From contig NC_062987.1 in the NCBI RefSeq assembly GCF_023078275.1, positions 19,887,772 to 19,951,771 on the forward strand: a DNA stretch of 64,000 nucleotides, in the 5' to 3' direction. The notes beneath the pieces were generated by a model. That model saw only the letters and a program-made list of their open reading frames with translations. It ran no database searches and was not told where the DNA came from. This document shows positions 51,761 to 56,981 of this stretch, piece after piece. Within the stretch, counting starts at the first letter, position 1. The number at the start of each line of letters is the position of its first letter. This DNA is from Leguminivora glycinivorella (taxonomy: Eukaryota > Arthropoda > Insecta > Lepidoptera > Tortricidae). The position numbers and the translations under genes were made by a program.

Positions 51761-52296
51761 TCCATACCTTTAACTATCTCCACTTAAAAAATCACGTCAA
51801 TTCGTCGCTCCGTTTTACCGTGAAAGACGGACAAACAAACAGACACACACTTTCCCAATTATAATATTAATATGGATAAACGTGAAACAACGTAACGAAA
51901 TTGTTTCGAAATTTTTTGACCCGTTAACAAGTAAAACTTAAAAAAAATATTGAATTCAAACCTCATCGCCATCCGATAGTCCTAAAAATTTTGTGCAAAA
52001 AAAAAGCAAAAAGATAATCTTACAGGTGGTACTTTTTGAGACCTGTGCCAAAGGGTTTTCCCGTGGAAAAACACTAATTATCCACTGATACTAGACATCT
52101 CTGTCAAATGAAAATAACCTTTACCTTTATTTCAGCCCGCAAATGCGAAAACCGCACACTGTTCCAAAACGGAGTATGTGCCAGTAACGAAGTAGCTTAC
52201 ATGGGCAACAGTGCCGGCAGTCCTGGCCAGTATTACTTCAACACGGCGGCTGGTTCGCCCTTTGGGCTCAAGGCGGCTGGCAGTGGGATTAAGTGA
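29749..52296 (+). CDS. Secreted neutral lipase (pancreatic lipase-like family), six visible exons
   Basis: Exons 29749-29889, 36014-36273, 38750-38861, 40992-41234, 49305-49427 and 52136-52296 join with phases 1, 0, 1, 1, 1 and all introns are GT-AG. The joined product from exon 29749 is about 346 residues, the usual length for insect lipases. Landmarks by this numbering: hydrophobic signal-like AVIICFLARVFGV (about 4-16), oxyanion VVVLIHGF (His 109), nucleophile in LIGHSLGAH (Ser 185), acid in ITGLDPAGP (Asp 213), GHKDFYPNGG, and base in CDHTRAWELF (His 275). Family role: hydrolysis of acylglycerols or phospholipids, secreted, often in midgut or yolk. The initiator ATG is probably in a further upstream exon not found here. 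Introns are large and transposon-filled. Alternative use of duplicated exon pieces cannot be excluded. Confidence 0.88.
29900..30029. mobile_element. Small MITE with about 26-bp TIRs in lipase intron 1
   Basis: TCAACCAATTGGAACCCTAG at 29900 and its reverse complement ending at 30029 frame a 130-bp element. It lies 10 bp after the exon 1 donor. Confidence 0.8.
30328..30536. mobile_element. MITE with CACTGAGAGAAA TIRs, copy 1 (209 bp)
   Basis: Ends CACTGAGAGAAA and TTTCTCTCAGTG. Inner phrases GCATTGTGAATTTAACAAGT and AGAGCACGTAGGCGCTATTT match the 249-bp copy at 53314-53562. This copy lacks about 40 bp of the middle. Confidence 0.85.
30714..30806 (+). pseudogene. Duplicated 3' part of lipase exon 1
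   Basis: From GTGTCACCCGAAGCGGCCAA to GGCTCTGATAAAT followed by the donor GTAAGTA, this repeats 29796-29889 at about 95% identity and keeps the frame (SPEAAKFSLSSLYDAALPVL). The signal-peptide part is missing; an AG (CTGACAG) sits right at the breakpoint. It could be an alternative exon or the remnant of a tandem duplication. Confidence 0.8.
30915..30952. repeat. Left remnant of quasi-periodic element C
   Basis: GTTTCGCCAAAAAACGTTTC and GTCAAATTTCATTT are two units of the 15-nt word pattern of 33605-34645. They lie on the other side of the LINE, which places the LINE inside the quasi-periodic element. Confidence 0.6.
30953..33622 (-). mobile_element. 5'-truncated non-LTR retrotransposon in lipase intron 1
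   Basis: It reads leftwards with part of the endonuclease, a full reverse transcriptase and a 3' UTR ending in ATTTT repeats (30953-30980). It is oriented against the lipase gene. It is a different lineage from the other LINEs here: YADD rather than FADD catalytic box. Confidence 0.85.
31299..33622 (-). pseudogene. LINE ORF2 with one frameshift (endonuclease end plus reverse transcriptase)
   Basis: The upstream frame (33622-32705) holds the end of the endonuclease (FLDLVLST, PLSRPDDHHPSL) and the linker up to GPGPDGF. A one-base change in the C run at about 32757-32763 moves the frame to 32708-31299, which has IPIYKSGDKNQCENYRPIS, YTDFSKAFDKVDH, GVPQGSHLGPLLFVVFINDL and LLYADDLKIY. Apart from the shift both frames are open. 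The start is lost by truncation. Clade not assigned beyond the Jockey/CR1 superfamily. Confidence 0.88.
33605..34645. repeat. Quasi-periodic word element C with conserved core
   Basis: The left flank (33610-33830) has units such as TTTGGCAAAGATATG, TTTCGCAATGAATTTG and TTTGGTCAAATTATCA. The right flank (34470-34640) has TTTGGGAAACAAATAC, TTGCCAAAAAAAGTT and TTTGGGATGTGAAAC, again 14-16 nt each. The core at 34148-34205 reads GTGCGACGACGAGCGAAGCG then AGGAGGAGCGTGTTAGGTTC and TGAGCAAACC. It is the reverse of the core in element A. No ORF. Lies in lipase intron 1. Confidence 0.65.
34658..34809. mobile_element. MITE family H, copy 4 (152 bp)
   Basis: CCCGTAGCCGAATGGCA and TGCCATTCGGCTACGCAC ends; CCTGC is present on both sides (34653-34657 and 34810-34814), giving a clean 5-bp target duplication. 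Confidence 0.85.
34874..35018. mobile_element. PIF/Harbinger-like MITE, copy 1 (145 bp)
   Basis: Ends CGGCCCAGCCACGACATTGG and its near reverse complement. TIRs cover about 45 bp, and TTA flanks both sides (34871-34873, 35019-35021). A second copy of identical length is nested in another MITE at 56134-56278, also with TTA. A 3-bp TTA duplication fits PIF/Harbinger transposases (family knowledge). Confidence 0.85.
35041..35459 (-). mobile_element. Foldback element E, copy 1
   Basis: Reverse orientation, from TTTTCCCCTCACTAGCTCGG to CCCCTTGTATAAAAAATAACTATT. It contains the hairpin with arms AGGATTCTAT...GAACCAC over the loop CTCGCTGCGCTC (35332-35385). The second module has AACGCATTTTTTGCGTT. 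No coding potential. Other copies: 38280-38660, 48950-49035, 50507-50932, 54331-54760, 59828-60152, 62050-62482 and 62483-62756. Confidence 0.8.
36014..36273 (+). CDS. Lipase exon 2: N-terminal domain and oxyanion loop
   Basis: Acceptor ACTTTGGTTTCAG ends at 36013 and the donor is GTATTC at 36274. It encodes GTLKSFLGITYEQM, then VVVLIHGFLESSDGWM, then EYLKKSGYK. The HGF loop supplies the oxyanion-hole residue of the family. The phase is 2 bases of a split Cys codon at the start and 0 at the end. Confidence 0.9.
36880..37030. repeat. SINE-tail and repeat-F remnants
   Basis: CATTTATTTGTGTGATGAGC with TTGTTCCTGAGTCATGG is a SINE tail. TTTTAAATCGGCACGAGTTACGAA and GTGTATCGTACAACG match repeat F. 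Confidence 0.6.
37036..37495. mobile_element. Foldback element in lipase intron 2
   Basis: Nested inverted segments are visible. GTACAGTCCACGACATAA pairs with TTATGCCGGTGACTGTAC. GGCCATTTTTTTCAAAGTTG pairs with CAACTTTG-like AACTTTGAAAAAATGGCC. ACTCAGAATCGCGAG pairs with CTCGCGATTCTGAGT, and CATTCCGTTACC pairs with GGTAACGGAATG. No ORF of interest. Confidence 0.65.
37951..38150. repeat. CCCGCGGCTTCGCCCGC repeat, 5' part
   Basis: AACTAGCTTTTACCCGCGGC then CCCATTTCACCCCCTTAGGA; related to the repeat at 12092-12262 but with a different 3' half. Confidence 0.6.
38280..38660 (+). mobile_element. Foldback element E, copy 2
   Basis: From ATAGTTATTTGTTATACAAG to CGAGCTAGTGAGGGGAAAA. The right arm of the apical hairpin has lost its TGGTTC, and part of the second module is deleted compared with 54331-54760. 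Confidence 0.8.
38750..38861 (+). CDS. Lipase exon 3
   Basis: Acceptor CATGAAACATTCCAG ends at 38749 and donor GTGAGTGG begins at 38862. It encodes VIALDGRRAISFEYF, then STHARFIGEKLGNFLSELVQ and the first base of an Asn codon. This corresponds to the strand and helix before the nucleophile elbow. Phase 0 to 1. Confidence 0.9.
38886..39068. mobile_element. Three-hairpin palindromic element X
   Basis: Outer arms AAGGGAATAAAACACTGTTT and the inverse at 39045-39060, plus GGGCGC...TTGAATCC against GGATTCAAGCGCCC, form a long stem. Inside are three short hairpins: over GAACGTAACGA (38941-38951), over GAGCGTAGCGAG (38973-38984, arms ACTCC/GGAGT) and over GAGTGCAGTGAG (39012-39023, arms TCC/GGA). 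It lies 24 bp after the exon 3 donor. No ORF. Confidence 0.65.
39788..40272. mobile_element. Non-autonomous hAT element (485 bp)
   Basis: TIRs TAGAGATGGGCCGAATA and TATTCGGCCCATCTCTA-like (right end GTATTCGGCCCATCTCTA). The flanks are an exact 8-bp duplication, CTCCTGAG at 39780-39787 and 40273-40280. Both subterminal regions are packed with GAATATTCGG and CGGCCGAAT words. An 8-bp duplication and a TAGAGATG terminus are hallmarks of hAT elements. No transposase is encoded. Confidence 0.92.
40427..40944. mobile_element. TTAA-flanked MITE, copy 2 (518 bp)
   Basis: Bounded by TTAA at 40427-40430 and 40941-40944, with ends GAGAATACGGTAGCG and CTACCGTATCGTC. It is the reverse of 10378-10899 with few differences. 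It ends 47 bp before lipase exon 4. Confidence 0.85.
40992..41234 (+). CDS. Lipase exon 4: nucleophile and catalytic acid
   Basis: Acceptor CAAAATCTTACAG ends at 40991 and donor GTAATCC begins at 41235. It encodes DPSKLILIGHSLGAHIAGVA, then ITGLDPAGPCFSNVDIGARL and YVEVVHTNAGMLGIKDPVG. It contains the Ser and Asp of the triad and a short lid typical of insect and phospholipase-type members. Phase 1 to 1. Confidence 0.93.
41260..41409 (+). repeat. Duplicated intron/exon scraps after lipase exon 4
   Basis: Two passages of the post-exon sequence (AATCCATTATTTCTTGC... and AATCCATTTTAGCTG...TTCTTATCTTTGTTGTGTAA) alternate with two short pieces resembling exon 4 (AACACAGGCCAGCA and AACACAGGCTAGTAG). 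This indicates a partial tandem duplication of exon plus intron. Confidence 0.6.
41410..41986. repeat. Insertion between the two pieces of the duplicated lipase exon
   Basis: Repeated GTACTAGTTCG, CTAGTACG and GTACTAAATGTACTAG words and CACTGAAAAGATCGCTCCC characterise it. The edges GTTGTGCCTGC and CCTGCACAAG suggest short inverted ends around 41410-41812. No ORF with recognisable domain. Confidence 0.5.
41987..42092 (+). pseudogene. Duplicated 3' part of lipase exon 4, cut by the R1 element
   Basis: ATTACAGGCTTAGATCCTCC to ACATACAAATGCTG matches 41101-41208 at roughly 88% identity and keeps the reading frame (ITGLDPPGPCFSNVDIGARL, EVVHTNA-like KVVHTNA). The remainder of the exon and its donor are not found beyond the retrotransposon. 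Confidence 0.85.
42207..42291. other. Hairpins in the R1 3' region
   Basis: GAGGGATCA/TGATCCCTC (42207-42215, 42224-42232) form a 9-bp stem. TTAGTGGGG/CCCCACTAA (42244-42252, 42283-42291) enclose GCGGGT/ACCCGC (42263-42268, 42274-42279). They span the end of ORF2 and the start of the 3' UTR, a region that in R1/SART-type elements contributes to recognition of the RNA by the reverse transcriptase (family knowledge). Confidence 0.7.
42288..45437 (-). pseudogene. R1-clade ORF2 (endonuclease plus reverse transcriptase), five frameshifts
   Basis: Frame pieces: 45435-44989 (endonuclease start, EVLQCNINHCARAQDLLMQN, VAEPYAVPPRPNWEGSRDGS, GVYFSPNRPL, VLVLGDLNAKSRAWG); 44972-44142 (CVRWNGGSIVDVSF, TLSDHLYIRM); 44134-43673 (KAPGPDGVPGR, GYRPIVLLDETGKLFERIL, SGNQFGFR); 43781-42288 (AVSLDIANAFGSLPYA, GVPQGSVLGPLLWN, LCYADDTLVAV and a C-terminal CLDCGVEDDTAQHTLEEC zinc motif). 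Shifts lie at about 45005, 44163, 43803, 43090 and 42805. Between the last two the true frame is 43207-42728 (VRSMALYGAPIWAGRLRE). Catalytic boxes are otherwise conserved; the copy is dead. Confidence 0.88.
45433..45437 (-). promoter_or_regulatory. TAATG stop-start overlap between ORF1 and ORF2
   Basis: ORF1 ends EEHLMDV-TAA and the last A of TAA is the first base of the ORF2 ATG (MSGHLHQGPWEV). The same UAAUG arrangement drives termination-reinitiation coupling in the R1-clade element SART1 of Bombyx mori (established knowledge). Coupling in this copy is inference. Confidence 0.85.
45435..47432 (-). CDS. R1-clade ORF1, gag-like nucleic-acid-binding protein
   Basis: Open frame of 725 codons from 47612. 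The likely start is the internal Met of MADMSEKKSVAMPDG at 47432, since the first 60 codons resemble untranslated leader. It is Ala/Pro/Lys-rich, with a predicted helical segment (QLQSRQESDEIRSLRADNKR). A conserved gag region follows (ARIRVSGLDEAATPEAVAGA), then three CCHC-like knuckles near the C-terminus: CYKCLSVGHTRATC, CFRCSKPGHKGAEC and CAVCHVAKLPAGHRMGGLSC. Family role: binds element RNA and forms the retrotransposition particle in cytoplasm and nucleus. No frameshift is visible, in contrast to ORF2. Confidence 0.88.
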   Translation of the reverse strand: MADMSEKKSVAMPDGNRQETSSMSGSAPRGRKALAGAKRGNPYLRGDSEPEPKINTARRGRKSAGVGTSAPRFKLKTPSSGGKKAAGAYAGMSAALEKLRNSVGSDSEGGDEEATEDQWSEGRASPFSNEDPIEAVRRAAQTVLTETAKSRNIQVGVRGNINNACQKIVDALEQLQSRQESDEIRSLRADNKRMREELAHMRSETTALRRAFSERGNASAAEDPNGGQPDNNRGELKAALASFKEELSRELFVSLGGMVNARLEEVRNRLPPEPILRPPLAADRQGIAAPTDRPSSSSQPNPQTRAKGGPTGGNGSQTGSNLMPPARPAPAPTAKKPVASGPKKGATTQPQTLSQVPATQKDWATVVKRGAKKTSDSPKAQTAKLAAPKAPPKKLAVPKTAAVVVALKPDTTESYASVMLRATKAVRLEEIGLENVRIRKTADGARILEVDRADNGRSADELKARLESAIGDAARVYRPVKLARIRVSGLDEAATPEAVAGAIAAKGGCSVADVKVGDIRFGFNGTGSTLAQCPIEAASAAATAGRVTIGWSVARIVALEPEALRCYKCLSVGHTRATCPSSVDRGNLCFRCSKPGHKGAECQAEAFCAVCHVAKLPAGHRMGGLSCHPPNVRGVEARPGNRGALDAAPVAVRPPGSSEEHLMDV
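47433..48436 (-). other. Probable 5' UTR of the R1 element
   Basis: GC-rich leader-like sequence without a conserved frame. It has facing homopolymer runs (T18 at 48106-48123, A15 at about 48144-48158). The outer limit near 48436 is judged only from the change to AT-rich sequence. Confidence 0.5.
48437..48949. other. Lipase intron 4 DNA, mostly unassigned
   Basis: AT-rich; a decayed SINE fragment (ACCACCTTTCCTCTTGTGGATG, GAAGTCGACTGTGAGA) lies at about 48518-48572. Nothing else supported. Confidence 0.5.
48950..49035 (-). mobile_element. Foldback element E, terminal fragment
   Basis: AATCCTTTCACTTGCTCG to GTATAACAAATAACTATTA; only one end of E is present. Confidence 0.75.
49305..49427 (+). 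CDS. Lipase exon 5: catalytic His
   Basis: Acceptor ATCTTCCCCAG ends at 49304 and donor GTAAGCAG starts at 49428. It encodes GHKDFYPNGGMTQPGCLLA, then TCDHTRAWELFAEAINAHES. The DHTRAW His is the triad base in this family. Phase 1 to 1, fitting exons 4 and 6. Confidence 0.92.
49505..49632 (+). pseudogene. Retrotransposon C-terminal fragment
   Basis: The frame reads VDLRELGVGKSWRDTSQDRA, a phrase common at the end of RTE-like elements in Lepidoptera. Nothing else of the element is visible. Confidence 0.55.
50507..50932 (-). mobile_element. Foldback element E, copy 3
   Basis: TTTTCCCCTCACTAGCTCGG to CCTTGTATAACGAATAACTATT; the apical hairpin is truncated at CCATGAGCGAAACGACC. Confidence 0.8.
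51119..51262. mobile_element. Probable small MITE
   Basis: CCCAAAGCC...GCGCACGCGC...AGTATCG on the left faces CGATACTGCGCGCATGCGC...GGCTTTGGG on the right. Confidence 0.55.
51597..51875 (+). repeat. CCCGCGGCTTCGCTCGC repeat with ACT microsatellite
   Basis: Same family as 12092-12262. An ACT trinucleotide tract (51727-51759) and extra sequence sit in the middle. The end is CAGACACACACTTTCCCAAT and ATTAATATGGAT. Confidence 0.75.
52136..52296 (+). CDS. Lipase terminal exon
   Basis: Acceptor CTTTATTTCAG ends at 52135. It encodes RKCENRTLFQNGVCASNEVA, YMGNSAGSPGQYYFNTAAGS and PFGLKAAGSGIK, then TGA at 52294-52296. The cysteines and the GxYYFNT motif are typical of the C-terminus of insect lipases. 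No perfect AATAAA is seen in the next 100 bp. Confidence 0.9.
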
Positions 52297-52444
52297 CTAT
52301 GAAATACTGTAATAATATATAAAAGTAACATTATAAGCTTTTATTTTGATTTCACGTTTCATTTTAACACTAAACTGTGCAAAATCCACTCTGCGACTAC
52401 TGATATGCCGGGTCAATCTCTGAGAATATGCTTACTTTCATGCA

Positions 52445-52565
52445 TAGTTTTCTATGTATTTATCTATTTATGTATTGTCGCTTAGCACCCATAGTAGGTA
52501 CAAGCTTTGCTAAGTTTGGGGCTAAGTTTGGGCTAAGTTGATCTGTATTTGTCCGCAATAATTAT
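52445..52565 (+). mobile_element. SINE tail fragment
   Basis: TATTGTCGCTTAGCACCCAT, GCTAAGTTTGGGGCTAAG and GTTGATCTGTATTTGTCC match the SINE tail at 17090-17262. Confidence 0.6.
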
Positions 52566-52781
52566 TACTTATTTTATTTAAGATATATAGGTAAAATTTA
52601 AATTATCCTCCTCAGTCCTCTTGTACAATTTTTTGTACCTATTTAAACTTTGGTAAAGTAACAAAAGGTTCCAAACTCAAAAACAAAACAAATGCTGCCA
52701 GGACGGTTATAAGAGCTATGCAATTGAAACTTTTGTAGTTATTACCCTGAAAATTTTTGATCACGTGTAATCCAGACTCAT

Positions 52782-53045
52782 GTTGGTTCCAAGAAGGTGA
52801 GAGGAAGTAGATTAGCATGGTATGGGCATATAATGCGGAGGGATGAAACCAATGTTATAAAACGAGTGGTAAATATGAAGGTGGATGGATACAATGGTAG
52901 TGAAAGGCCTAAGAAAAGATGGATGGAATGTGTGAACAATGATATGAGAGTGAAAGGTGTTAGTATGGAAATGACGGCTGATAGAGAGAAATGAAATGGA
53001 GGAAGATGATCTGCTGCGCCGACCCCAAATAATGGGAACGGCAAG
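52782..53045 (+). pseudogene. RTE-type LINE C-terminal fragment
   Basis: GSRLAWYGHIMRRDETNVIK, then SERPKKRWMECVNNDMRVKG and ADREK, then CCGACCCCAAATAATGGGAA. The RPKKRW...D motif is characteristic of the 3' end of RTE-type ORFs. A frame break follows ADREK. Confidence 0.75.
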
Positions 53046-53194
53046 GGAATGATGATGTTGATTACAAAACAAGACGACACGCTTCATTGATAGGTAGATA
53101 GGTCTTTGTGGCTTCGTTTACGGAGTTCGGGGGGCGGGTATTATACGGAAGTTTGGATATAGTCAGAATGTGACATTTGGTAAAATCAGAGATT

Positions 53195-53290
53195 ATAGAT
53201 TTAGTATATATATCCATCCCATACAAAAAAATGCGACCGCCTAAATGCACGGCAAATGTAGATGGCGTTACTAAAAATTTCGTCCTTATG
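53195..53290. repeat. Fragment of the CATAAATTAAATAT MITE family
   Basis: ATCCCATACAAAAAAATGCG, ACCGCCTAAATGCACGGC and GTAGATGGCGTTA resemble parts of 23928-24246. Confidence 0.5.
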
Positions 53291-53313
53291 TTAAAACAAC
53301 CTGGTACCTTTTA

Positions 53314-53562
53314 CACTGAGAGAAATTTGCATTGTGAATTTAACAAGTTCGACTTGTTGCGGTTTATCCGTTTGAATCAGCCAAACGTATGTTTAAAACA
53401 ATATGTGTCAGGTTGTTTTTATAAAATCGACTTGTTGATTCAAATATATTGCCGATTCAAATGACAAGTAGCTTGTTGTTTGAACCAAAGAGCACGTAGG
53501 CGCTATTTTAACCAAAAAACTTGTTGAACGAACATGAAAACTGATTGTTTTTTCTCTCAGTG
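53314..53562. mobile_element. MITE with CACTGAGAGAAA TIRs, copy 2 (249 bp)
   Basis: Ends CACTGAGAGAAA and TTTCTCTCAGTG with TA on both sides (53312-53313, 53563-53564), as expected for Tc1/mariner-type target duplication. It is more complete in the middle than the copy at 30328-30536. Confidence 0.87.
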
Positions 53563-54078
53563 TACTTAAGCACACCGGATTTAATACTCGATCCTCTTTG
53601 GAAGTGGGAACTTCAAGCTTGGCAGCAGATAATATGCTACGATACAACCTGGTACATTTTACTTAAGAACACCACATTTATACCCTATCGCGCATAATCA
53701 GAAGAAACCTTCGAAGTACCCTGTTTTTAAATCGTAAAATGAAAATGTCATTGTTGATTTATTTCAGTAAAGATTGTGAAATATTTTCCTACTTTGAACG
53801 TTGTAGAGCTTCTGAGAATATTTGCTTTAGAAATAAATTCTTGATAAAGTTTCTAACTCGTTGGGAAATCGACGATTCTAAGTATTTACTTTGAAGGAAC
53901 TTAAGGTTAGATGTCCGTTTTCAATTTGCTGAAAACAAATCAAAAAAATAAAATAATATGTATTGCTAAATTTTACATATTAGAATAAAGTAAAATTAAA
54001 CTGAGTAAATCTAAAATTAAACTTAAAATAAAAATTAAACTAAATAAATCTAAAATTAAAGTAAAATAAATCTAAAAC

Positions 54079-54330
54079 CGGCCCCTGTGGCATAGTACCG
54101 AAGACCTGGCATCATTTCCTCGCTGGATTGTCAAGCTAATACGCTGAGCAAGGAAGCTGCCAGCTCTTCGGTCTCCGGTGGGGCGTCTCTTAGTCTCTTC
54201 GATAAATCTTTGAAGAGACTCAGAGCGCCAGGGCCCCACGGACCAAGGGTCTCGACGCCGAATGGAATAAAAATATATTCAGCGCCGAGACCGCTGTATT
54301 TTCCGACCTTCATTTTCTCGGCCGCATATA
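54079..54330. repeat. Dispersed repeat ending in CTCGGCCGC
   Basis: GGCCCCTGTGGCATAGTACC, AAGGAAGCTGCCAGCTCTTC and GGGCCCCACGGACCAAGGGT. Its last 54 bp or more (54272-54325) are repeated at 54761-54814, after foldback element E. Confidence 0.65.
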
Positions 54331-54760
54331 ATAGTTATTTGTTATACAAGGGGGCAAAGTTGTATTTTAGCGCCGAGTGTGGAATTGAAAAACGAGCAAG
54401 TGAAAGGATTCTATAGTTGAACCACGAGCGAAGCGAGTGGTTCGAGAATAGAATCCTGAACTTGCGAGTTTTTTAACACACGAGAAGTAAAATACATTTG
54501 CACCCGAGTGTAACACAAAACTTCTCCCCTCACTATAGCGAGGAAACTACAACGCAAAAAATGCGTTTATCACTGCTTCCAGTAGTTCCACAGGTGGTAA
54601 ATCATCTTTATTACTTGATTCACCTACTTTTATCAATTTTAAAGCAGTTGATTTGACTTAATTCAAGGTCAAATTACTTTACCCACTAGTGGATAAAATG
54701 CGTTTTTACCCGCTGTTATTAAAGGACAAAACATGTGTTTCCGAGCTAGTGAGGGGAAAA
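54331..54760 (+). mobile_element. Foldback element E, copy 4, between 54-bp direct repeats
   Basis: This is the most complete copy. The first module is a long imperfect hairpin with apical GAACCAC-GAGCGAAGCGAG-TGGTTC (around 54418-54443). The second module has AACGCAAAAAATGCGTT, the palindromic CCACTAGTGG and CCCCTCACTATAGCGAGG against GCTAGTGAGGGG. Both flanks carry the same sequence of at least 54 bp. Confidence 0.85.
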
Positions 54761-55180
54761 AATATATTCAGCGCCGAGACCGCTGTATTTTCCGACCTTC
54801 ATTTTCTCGGCCGCCTATAAAATAATATTGAAGGATGGGAAGGATATTCGATCGTGTTTTAATTTATTGTTCTGTACTTCTTTTGTAATGTACTATTATG
54901 GATTTACATTGAAATCGAAATCAAGCATCTACAAGTGTATTTATATAATTATATAGGTAAGAAACTAAGACTAAGCTTAAAAGCTAGCTTATAATTATCT
55001 AAAATTGGAAGGTCGGATGGCAGTTTTCGTAAACTAGGTAGTGCCTACGCCAAATCTTGGGATTAGTTGTCACAGCGGACCCCAGGCTCCCATGAGCCGC
55101 TGCGAATGCCGGGATAACGCAAGGAGGATGATAAATTATCTAAAATAGGCCCTTGAGGCATTGTACAAGTTCACATCCCG

Positions 55181-55334
55181 GCCCCGTAGCCGAATTTCAC
55201 CTGTGCGACGCGAAACGCCACCGAAACGCCGCAGAAATGTAGTCTGTCTCTGTCACGCCAATACGCAAGAGCGATAGAGATAGACAGCTACGAAAGAGAT
55301 ATTATCGTGAGCGTTTGTACATTCGGCTACGCAC
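55181..55334. mobile_element. MITE family H, copy 5
   Basis: GCCCCGTAGCCGAATTTCAC to CATTCGGCTACGCACAC; inner TAGAGATAGACAGCTACGAA. Confidence 0.8.
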
Positions 55335-55379
55335 ACTGAGGTATCATTCTTATTTCTAACAACACAGTACAGAGTTGTC

Positions 55380-55547
55380 CACTGGCTAAAAAAAAAACTA
55401 AATCAAAATCAGTTCATCCATTCGAGAGCTACGATGCCACAGACAAACAGACAGACAAACAGACAAACAGACAGACAGACAGACAAACACAGAGACAGAC
55501 ACGTCAAACTTATAACACCCCTTCGTTTTTGCGTCGGGGGTTAAAAA
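55380..55547. repeat. CAGA-microsatellite dispersed repeat
   Basis: AACTAAATCAAAATCAGTTC, GAGAGCTACGATGCCACAGA, a CAGA tract and TTTTTGCGTCGGGGGTTAAA. Confidence 0.75.
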
Positions 55548-55694
55548 GGAGGCGGCACACATGCGTAATAGGCTACTTTACTAATCAAATCACATTCTTT
55601 TTAAGAACTGTCAAAACGATTCCCTATTAAGGAATTAATAAGAAAACGAGTCACGACCAATTTATAATTATCTGATACTTTATTTCGCGCATGA

Positions 55695-55945
55695 TATAAT
55701 AGTACATTACGATACAAGTGCGTAAAAAAGGAAGTTCGAAACGAGTGGCGATAAATTAAAACACGACCGAAGGGAGTGTTTTAAATCGACACGAGTTACG
55801 AATTTCCTTTTCGCACGTGTATCGTACGACGTTTTTCAGTACAGATGAGCCTCCAAAGTTTCAACCTAGCAGATAATGAACCACTTCTCGCACTAGTGCG
55901 TAAAAAAAACACCATCTGTACTGAAAAATAATTTTATTTTTAGTA
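55695..55945 (-). mobile_element. Foldback repeat F, most complete copy
   Basis: The long hairpin CGATACAAGTGCG...GGCGATAAATTAAAACAC over GACCGAAGGGAG pairs with TGTTTTAAATCG...CGCACGTGTATCG. A second hairpin CAGTACAGATG...CATCTGTACTG follows. No ORF. Confidence 0.75.
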
Positions 55946-55949
55946 TAAG

Positions 55950-56416
55950 CATAAATTAAATATAACAAGATCATACCATCCCATACATTAAAATGCGACC
56001 GCCTAAGACCGCGCTTACACTCCACCACACATAGATGGCGCCACAAAAAAATGTCTTGTAGCTTTCGATTATAGTTGTAGATGGCGTTAAGTGTCACTTT
56101 TGACATAGATTTACGGCTCGGAATTGACACTTACGGCCCAGCCACGACATTGGTCTAAGCGTGACAGCGGTGAGCGGCAGCCATACGAGCGAATGAAAAA
56201 TCCCATCGCTGTGTCTCGCTCCAATGTATGGCCGCCGCTCACCGCTGTCGCGCTTAGCCCAATCTCGTGGCTGAGCCGTTAATGCCAATCTACAAATAAT
56301 CGGTGGCAACAAGGCATTTTTGTGGCGCCATCTATGTGTGGTGGAGTGTAAGCGCGTTCGTAGACGGTCGCATCTTAATGTATGGGATGGTATGATCTTG
56401 TTATATTTAATTTATG
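55950..56416. mobile_element. MITE with 7-bp target duplication, copy 2, carrying a nested MITE
   Basis: Same ends as 23928-24246 and flanked by GTATAAG (55943-55949, 56417-56423). Removing the nested 145-bp element and its extra TTA restores 319 bp. Confidence 0.88.
56134..56278. mobile_element. PIF/Harbinger-like MITE, copy 2 (145 bp), nested
   Basis: CGGCCCAGCCACGACATTGG to CTCGTGGCTGAGCCG with TTA on both sides (56131-56133, 56279-56281). The uninterrupted target GACACTTAATGCC is visible (reverse) at 24050-24070. Confidence 0.88.
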
Positions 56417-56981
56417 GTATAAGAAAGTTCCCTATAAGTATCTTGTTAGTTATAGAAAGCAAGAAAGTAACGTGGGGTTGGGGTGGTAATCTGCGCGCCT
56501 GCGCTCTGCAGTTCCGCAATTACCATGGCAAGACATGGACAAACAAAACTTGTCTCGCGTTTTTCTCTTTGGTAATTCCTTTAAAATATTACAACATAGT
56601 TTGCTATGTTTCCGTGTCTGTGTAAATGTATTACGTACAATACTTTTATCTATCTTTTCTCCTACAGGTTGATAATGATAACTCAGTCTACGTTTTAACT
56701 ATACAAACAGGATAAAATACTTGGACTTCCCATTTTAGATTTACTTACAAAATTCGGGCATTTCCGAGCATAAAATATATTACTTTACGTCATAATATAT
56801 TAAGATAAGCGTCAGAATTTAAAATCGTGTATAATTGTCCGCTGTTTATTTACGAGATACCGCGTGACTAAAATATACAAATAGACTTATCTCGGGTTTA
56901 TACTATACTACTGCACAATATAAAACTATTATCACCCGGCAGTTCTCCGCTAACACCATAAGTTCATCGCACGAAGCAGAA
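56417..56981 (+). promoter_or_regulatory. Putative promoter and 5' leader of the SLC22 gene
   Basis: No repeat is recognised here. TATAAAA at 56919-56925 is followed by CAGTT at 56940-56944, an initiator-like motif, about 40 bp before the ATG. The spacing is shorter than usual for a TATA/initiator pair. An alternative is an upstream non-coding exon ending before the acceptor-like TTTTCTCCTACAG at about 56668. Confidence 0.35.
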
